Source: Manihot esculenta (Eukaryota; Streptophyta; Magnoliopsida; Malpighiales; Euphorbiaceae). Taken from it: 64,000 bases of DNA. Positions within the stretch are counted from its first letter, which is position 1, and each line of letters starts with the position of its first letter. This document shows, in pieces, positions 57,589 through 64,000 of this stretch. The notes beneath the pieces were generated by a model. It worked only from the letters and a program-made list of their open reading frames with translations. It was not told where the DNA came from and did no database searches. The stretch covers positions 10,869,065 through 10,933,064 of the forward strand of contig NC_035173.2 in NCBI RefSeq assembly GCF_001659605.2, in the 5' to 3' direction. Position numbers and translations under genes: made by a program.

Positions 57589-60500
57589 ATGAGAGGAACT
57601 CGTCGATCTGCACGATTGACTGGAGTCCCACTAGTGAATGAGGGTTCAGATGCTCGTCCTCCTGCATTGCCAAGGGCGATGTCTCAGAGATCTAGCAGGG
57701 AGGGTACGTCAAGGGACCCTAGAAGGTCTTTTGACGAGAGCAGAAGAGGAGCAGACAGAGGAGGGAGCTCAGATGAAGTGAGGGAGGCTATGGATGTGGA
57801 TCAGCCAAGAGAGGAAAGCATGGGTATGGATAGATCTGAAGAGGGTATGAGAGAGTCTCAGGGAGGCACTCAGGCCTCGGGGTTTGGTTATCCACCCCAT
57901 TATCCACCCTTTCCACAGGGTCCAAGGTATCCGATGGAGGGTATGTCGGATTACTCTAGTTTTGCCCCATATCCTACCTACATGCCTTATATGCCTTATC
58001 CTCCTTTTTACCCACCATATCCCATGTATCCACTCACACCTTTCCATCCCAGTTCTCACCTCCTCCACCACTAGACCCAGTAGCCCCTGTTGTTCAAGCA
58101 CCTCAACCTAGCTCAGTTGAGGGAAGCAAAGTGAAAATGACAGAGTACCTGAAGTTGGATGCTCCCAAGTTCAACACAGGAGATGATCCATTTGAGTACC
58201 TCAGAACGGTTAAGATGATAACCGATGAGTTAGGAGCTGATGATAGCAGAGCCATTGAGATGGCAGGGTTCACACTCAAATGCAAGAAAGTGCCAGAGTG
58301 GTTCAAGAATTATGTGGACCCCAGGTTGGACAGTATGTCATGGGGAGAGTTCGCCAATGAATTTGCTGGGTAGGCTTTTCCTGACAGTTCCAGGGAGATG
58401 AAAGTGGTAGAATTTGAACAGTTGAGGCAGACAGAAGAGATGAGTGTAGATGAATACACTGATAAGTTCCTGGAATTGCTTCAGTATGTGGGTCAAACTT
58501 ATGACACTGACCAGAAGAAGGCAAGGAGATATACCATGAGACTGCATCCCAGGTATTCCTCCTTGATTCTTCCAGCAGAGAAAGAGAGTTTCCACTCTAT
58601 CGTGGATGCCGCCAGGAAGATGGAGGTGAGTGCCATTATTCAGGGAACAGTGAAACAGCAAGTGGCACATTCTTCGGGTTCTAAGACCCCGAGTGCAGCA
58701 GCTTCTGGCAGTAGGAAGGGAGAAAAGTTTAAGGCCAAGAAAGGCAAGTTCTGGAACAAGATCAAGTCGAGTCTGGGAATGGGTAGTGGCTCAAGCTCTG
58801 GCACAGGCGGTACAGTGTGCATGAGATGTGGAAGGCCGCACAAAGGAGTTTGTCGTATGGGATCTACAGCCTGCTTTAAGTGTGGGTAGGAGGGACATTT
58901 TGCTCGGGAATGTCCTCAGCTGACCTTTATGGCACCCTCCCAGCATATGAGCTCAGGCAGTGTAGCTCAGCCAGCAGCTCCAACCATACCTCAGAGTAGT
59001 GGCAGAGGCAGAGGGAGAGGGTCAACCTCTTCTTCAATAGCAGGTTCCCGAGGTGAAGGTCCGGTAGCCCCAGCACGGATCTTCACTGTGACTCAGGAGG
59101 AGGCAAACACATCGAACACAGTGGTGTCAGGTAATCTCATCATTGGGTGTTTCGAGTTGTATGCTTTGATGGACCCCGGTGCTTCTCACTCTTTTATTGC
59201 TTCGAGAGCCGTGGAGAGATTGGGTTTGATAGTCTCTAGATTAGAGTGTCCTCTCTAGGTCAGTGGACCCAAGTGTGACCCATCAGTGGCAGAGTCAGTC
59301 TGTCGTTTCAGTCCAGTGTTCATAGAGGGTAGATGCCTTCCAGCTGACCTAGTGGTTCTAGATTTGATGGATTTTGATGTCATTCTAGGGATGGATTGGC
59401 TATCTACATATGGTGCTACTTTGGACTGTAGAGACAAGGTAGTTAGTCTCAGAGACCAGGATGGGTCAGAGTGTGTCTTCAGAGGAGACAGGAGGGGAAC
59501 ACCTAGAGGTTTGATCTCAGCCCTTCAGGCTCGTCGTTTGCTTAGAAGGGGTTGTCAGGGGTTTCTAGCTCATGTGAGAGAGCTAGATAGTCAGGTTAGG
59601 GAACCAGCCTCAGTACCAGTAGTCCGAGAATTTCCAGACGTCTTCCCAGACGAGCTTCCAGGACTACCACCTGATAGGGAGATAGAGTTTGAAATAGAAT
59701 TGCTGCCTGGTACCAGACCTATCTCTATTCCTCCCTACAGGATGGCGCCAGCAGAGTTAAAAGAGCTTAAAGAGCAGTTGCAAGAGTTGGTAGATAAGGG
59801 TTTCATCCGCCCTAGTACCTCACCTTGGGGTGCTCCAGTGCTTTTTGTCAGAAAGAATGATGGATCCCTCAGACTTTGTATCGACTACAGGCAGTTGAAC
59901 AAGGTCACTACCAAGAATAAGTATCCTTTACTGAGGATCGATGATCTATTTGACCAACTAGCTGGAGCAGGTTGTTTCTCTAAAATAGATCTGAGGTCCG
60001 GGTATCATCAGCTGAGAGTCAGAGAAGCAGATGTGCCAAAGACAGCTTTCAGGACCAGATATGGGCATTATGAGTTCTTAGTAATGCCGTTCGGGTTAAC
60101 TAACACCCCTGCAACATTCATGGACCTCATGAACAGAGTTTTCAGAGAGTATCTGGATCACTTTGTTATTGTCTTCATCGATGATATCTTAGTATACTCC
60201 AGAGATGCAGAGGAGCATACCCAGCATCTGAGGACAGTGCTGCAGACACTGAGAGAGCATGGTTTGTATGCCAAGTTCTCTAAGTGTGAGTTTTGGTTGA
60301 GGAGCATTTCCTTCTTGGGGCATGTGGTATCAGCAGAAGGGATTGAGGTAGACCCCAAGAAGATAGAGGCGGTAGCTAACTGGCCCAGACCCACTACAGT
60401 GACAGAGATTAAAAGCTTTTTGGGTTTGGCAGGTTACTACAGGAGGTTTATTCAGGACTTCTCAAAGATAGCTGCTCCTATGACCAAACTGACTAAGAAG

Positions 60501-62516
60501 AACCAGAGGTTCGAGTGGTCGGACCAGTGTGAAGAGAGCTTCGAAGAGCTAAAGAAACGATTAACATCAGCACCAATATTAGCTCTGCCCGTCAGTAATG
60601 AGGACTTCACAGTGTTCTGTGATGCGTCCCAAGTGGGACTGGGTTGTGTTTTGATGCAGAATGACAGGATGATTGCTTATGCTTCTAGACAGCTGAAGAA
60701 GCACGAGTTGAATTACCCCACACATGACCTAGAGATGGCGGCAGTTATCTTTGCACTCAAGATGTGGAGGCATTAACTTTATGGGGTTAAATGCGAGATC
60801 TTCACAGATCATAAGAGTTTACAGTACATCTTGAGTTAGAAAGAGCTGAATTTGAGGCAGAGAAGATGGGTAGAATTACTCAGTGACTATGATTGCAAGA
60901 TTCAGTATCATCCGGGTAAGGCGAATGTTGCGGCAGACGCCCTAAGCCGGAAATCACTTGGCAGTTTGTCCCATATAGCAGCAGAGAGAAGACCAGTGGT
61001 GATGGAGTTTTATAAGCTCATCGACGAAGGGCTACAGTTAGAGTTGTCTGGTACGGGTGCGTTGATAGCACAGATGCGAGTGACACCAGTGTTTTTGGAG
61101 CAGGTAGCTCAGAAACAACATGAGGACCCTGAGTTAGTGAAAATTGCCAGGACTGTTCAGTCAGGCAACAGTGCAGAGTTCAGAGTGGACAGCAAAGGGA
61201 TCCTCCGCTATGGGAATCGACTCTGTGTACCAGATGACATCAGTCTGAAAGGAGACATTATGAGGGAAGCTCATAATGCAAGGTACAGTGTTCACCCTGG
61301 AGCCACCAAGATGTATCAGGATCTGAAAAGGGTGTATTGGTGGCCAGTTATGAAGAAAGAAGTGGCACAGTTTGTGTCCGCCTGTGAGATTTTCCAGAGG
61401 ATAAAACTGGAACATCAGAAGCCGGCTGGAATGCTTAACCCACTGTCGATTCCAGAGTGGAAATGGGAGAACATAGCTGTGGATTTTGTAGTGGGCTTAC
61501 CGGCAACGTACAATAGGTTAGACTCCATATGGGTGATTGTGGATAGATTGACGAAATCTGCTCACTTCATCCCTGTTAGGAGTACTTACTCTGTGGATAA
61601 GTTGGCACAGGTTTATTTGGACGAGATAGTAAGGTTGCATGGGGTCCCAGTGTCTATAGTGTCAGACAGAGGACCTCAGTTCACCTCCAGATTTTGGCAG
61701 AGTCTGCAGAGTGCTATAGGTACAAGGTTGAATTTTAGCACTGCTTTCCATCCACAGACTGACGGACAGTCAGAGAGGACCATCCAGACCATAGAAGATA
61801 TGCTCAGAATGTATGTGTTAGACTTTGGCGGTTCTTAGAGGCAGCATCTACCTTTGGTGGAGTTTGCCTACAATAACAGCCATCATGCTAGCATAGGGAT
61901 GGCCCCTTATGAAGCTTTGTATGGGAGGAAGTGCAGATCACCTGTTTGCTGGGAAGAAGTAGGAGAGGCGACTCTTGCAGGGCCAGAGATAGTAGAAATC
62001 ACCAGCAGGGTAGTGCCCATGATCAGAGAGAGAATTAGAACTGCTTAGAGCAGACAGAAAAGCTATGCAGATGTCCGCAGGAAGCAGATAGAGTTTCAGG
62101 AGGGTGATATGGTATTGCTGAAGGTGTCTCCAATGAAAGGAGTGGTTCGGTTTGGGAAAAAGGGTAAGCTAGCTCCACGATACATTGGACCCTTTGAGAT
62201 CTTACAGAAGATCGGGAATGTGTCGTATAAGCTGGATTTACCTGCTTCTATGGAGAGAATTCACCCGGTTTTCCATGTTTCTATGCTACGGAAGTTCGTG
62301 TCAGATCCAAGTAAGGTCCTTAGTGAACTTGAGGTGGAGATACTTGGAGATCTTACCTATATAGAGCAGCCAGTGCGGATCCTAGACACGCAGATCAGAA
62401 AGCTAAGGAACAAGGAAATTCCAATGGTGAAAGTCTTTTGGAACCACCATAATCTAGAAGAGTGCACATGGGAGACACGGGAGTCTATGCTCCAGCAATA
62501 TCCATATCTGTTTTAA
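57589..62516 (+). pseudogene. Tekay-A gag-pol, heavily mutated
   Basis: Same domain order as Tekay-1: gag from the ATG at 57589, capsid (KMTEYLKLD, about 58128), zinc knuckle (about 58875), protease DPGASHSF (about 59170), RT with FIDD (about 60176), RNase H, integrase (about 61250-61850) and chromodomain ending near 62510. It lacks the LTR-derived insert of Tekay-1. Lesions: a frameshift near 58045 in the proline-rich part of gag, and nonsense codons at 58371, 58887, 59256, 60774, 60837, 61836 and 62046. Several are TGG or CAG turned to TAG, as expected from deamination of methylated C. No functional product. Confidence 0.93.
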
Positions 62517-62556
62517 GGTGAGATTTTCCTCCTTTTTATGTGTGTAGTTGTTTGTG

Positions 62557-62593
62557 GAACATTCGGGGATGAATATTCTTAAGGGGGAGAGAA
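62557..62593 (+). other. Tekay-A pre-PPT hairpin and polypurine tract
   Basis: GAACATTC/GAATATTC hairpin at 62557-62578, then AAGGGGGAGAGAA before the 3' LTR. Confidence 0.75.
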
Positions 62594-64000
62594 TGTAATA
62601 CCCGGCTAGAGTCCGGCAGCGGAATTCTACTTTCCGGTGGAATCCCGGATGTCAGAATCCTTTAGAAGGGTAAGAATTGGTTTTTTTTAAAGTGTTTAAG
62701 TATGTTTTAATGTTTTAAAGTGTAAAGAAAATGAGTTTTTGAAAGAAAAGCACCAAGGAAGAAATGCCAGGTTCGGCCGCCGAAGGTGGTTTTCGACCGC
62801 CGAACATGCATGAGTTTGGAATCACGTTAGGCCGCCGAAGGTGGGCTGGCCAGCCACCTATAAAAGGCCCTAGGTCGGTGAATGGATAAGATTTTCTTTC
62901 CATCCATAGGCAGAGGTGAGACCATGATCTTCCTTGGGAGATCTTCATGTTTTCTTCAAATCTTGCAAAGTTTTGATGGGTTTTATGTTGTTTTGAAGGT
63001 TTTGAGTTAAAAAACCCAACGTTGTGAAGTGTGGAGACTTTGAGGGTGAGTTGCTCCATATCTCCACGATGGGATCATTTATCTTCTTGTTTGTAAGAGG
63101 TAAGTGAAGATCCTGACCTTCTTGGCATGTTTTATGAAGGTTTTATGGAGTTTTATGGGTAGAAATGCATGATTAGGTTTAGGAGAGTTTTTGGTCGAGT
63201 TGTGGTCAAAGAATGTTGATGTGTTGTTTGTTGGGGTTTTAAGTTAGTTTTGGATCCCTTTGTGCCCATACTTGAGTATATGCAGGTTGTGGAATTGTGG
63301 CTCGCATGTTTGAGTGAAATTGGGTAAGATTTGCAGGAAGCAGAACAAGGTTCTGCCTTACTGGAGAATCCAGTTTCGGCCACCAAAGGAAGGTTCGGTC
63401 GCCGAACATGCTAAGGAGGTGGTTTCGGCCGCCGAAGGTTGGAGACTTTCGTCTCTGGAGAGGACTTTCGGCAGCCGAAGTGCCGCCGAAAGTGCTTGAG
63501 TTTCGGCTCTGGAAGGGACTTTCGGCCACCGAACTTGCCGTCGAAAGTGCTCTGTCCAGCCTTCTTTTGCATGTTTTATATGATTGTTTTAGGATGTTTT
63601 AGGGGGATTTTGGGGAGTTTTATAGAGTTGTTCTTGAGCTAGTTTGGTCCCTCATTTGAGTCCACCTGTGTAGGAACGGACCAGAGGAACTGAAGAGATC
63701 AGCAGTGAGCACTGCTTCAGAGTATTCAGAGTCAGCCAGAGGTGAGTGGAACTAAACTAAACTTAATGTTTCTAATATGAGAAATTAAATGCTTTTAGCA
63801 TGTTTCATGCATCATGATATGTAATAGGTTGAGTGCACTAGACTCCACTAATGTGACGCATTGCATTATTCTATGCTTGTACGGATCGGACATAGTGGAT
63901 TCATTAGCCCTCGTAGTAAAGTCCTGAGGAGCCCTGAGAAGGCTGGGCACAGAGCACCATAGGGTGCGTAATAAAGTCCTGAGGAGCTCCTTCGCGGGCC
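62594..64000 (+). repeat. Tekay-A 3' LTR (truncated by the window end)
   Basis: Starts TGTAATACCC and aligns with 40606-41773 and then 56461 onward, showing where the hAT and Tekay-B interrupted the other copy. First stem-loop at about 63921-63950, the second cut by the window end. Lacks 54 bp of the palindrome array near 63425. Confidence 0.93.

Larger units (their letters stand above)
40606..64000 (+). mobile_element. Tekay-A: old Ty3/Gypsy chromovirus, host of nested insertions
   Basis: Plus-strand Tekay element. Its 5' LTR is in two pieces (40606-41773 and 56461-57359), its gag-pol is at 57589-62516, and its 3' LTR starts at 62594 and leaves the window. The LTR pieces line up with the 3' LTR once the hAT and Tekay-B are removed. 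LTR divergence is several percent by eye and the coding region has one frameshift and at least seven nonsense codons, so it is the oldest element here. The right target duplication is outside the window, so the left boundary rests only on the LTR alignment. Confidence 0.92.

Overview
The window is plant nuclear DNA, from a flowering plant and most likely a eudicot. It shows multi-exon GT-AG genes (a G-type lectin receptor kinase and a CONSTANS-like B-box gene), plant-type LTR retrotransposons primed by initiator-Met tRNA, a BED-finger hAT transposon and AT-rich spacers. By eye about three quarters of the 64 kb is transposable element. I see no bacterial-type genes, CRISPR array or rRNA. Species cannot be fixed from this sequence alone.

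Layout: (1) 1-13.8 kb is a decayed minus-strand Ty1/Copia element (Copia-1), split inside its integrase by a nearly intact plus-strand Ty3/Gypsy chromovirus of Tekay/Del type (Tekay-1, 2449-12058, target duplication GGTGC). (2) 14.15-24.5 kb is a CONSTANS-like (COL9/10-type) pseudogene. Its last exon, in the CCT domain, is split by a complete Tat-lineage Gypsy element (16124-24455, target duplication GGTAG) that has a second RNase H and a 3' array of 74-75 bp tandem repeats. (3) 24.5-28.7 kb is AT-rich spacer with a weak relic of a small element. (4) 28765-38267 is an apparently intact eight-exon G-type lectin S-receptor-like kinase. Its third intron holds a very young Copia element (Copia-2, 31015-35393) with two identical 232 bp LTRs. 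(5) 38.3-40.6 kb is AT-rich spacer. (6) 40606-64000 is an old, mutated Tekay element (Tekay-A, plus strand) running off the window. Its 5' LTR was hit twice at the same 8 bp, by a 4.9 kb hAT transposon (41774-46694) and by a minus-strand, internally deleted Tekay element (Tekay-B, 46703-56460). Tekay-B itself contains a solo LTR of a third Tekay subfamily (LTR-C, 49828-52145).

Relative ages, from LTR mismatches counted by eye: Copia-2 (0 in 232 bp), Tekay-1 (about 11 in 2.1 kb), Tekay-B (about 1 percent), Tat (about 11 in 508 bp), Tekay-A (several percent). Tekay-A also carries seven or more nonsense codons.

The most interesting unexplained signals are in the Tekay LTRs. All four LTR types carry (a) clusters of a 13-bp palindrome-like GCC-box motif on both sides of the TATA box, (b) a tandemly repeated stem-loop at the same relative place whose sequence differs between subfamilies while the pairing is kept, and (c) a splice-donor consensus; the three elements with an internal region also have a matching acceptor 9-10 nt before the gag ATG. 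Tekay-1 additionally carries a 99-bp copy of its own LTR end inserted in frame just before the protease active site.
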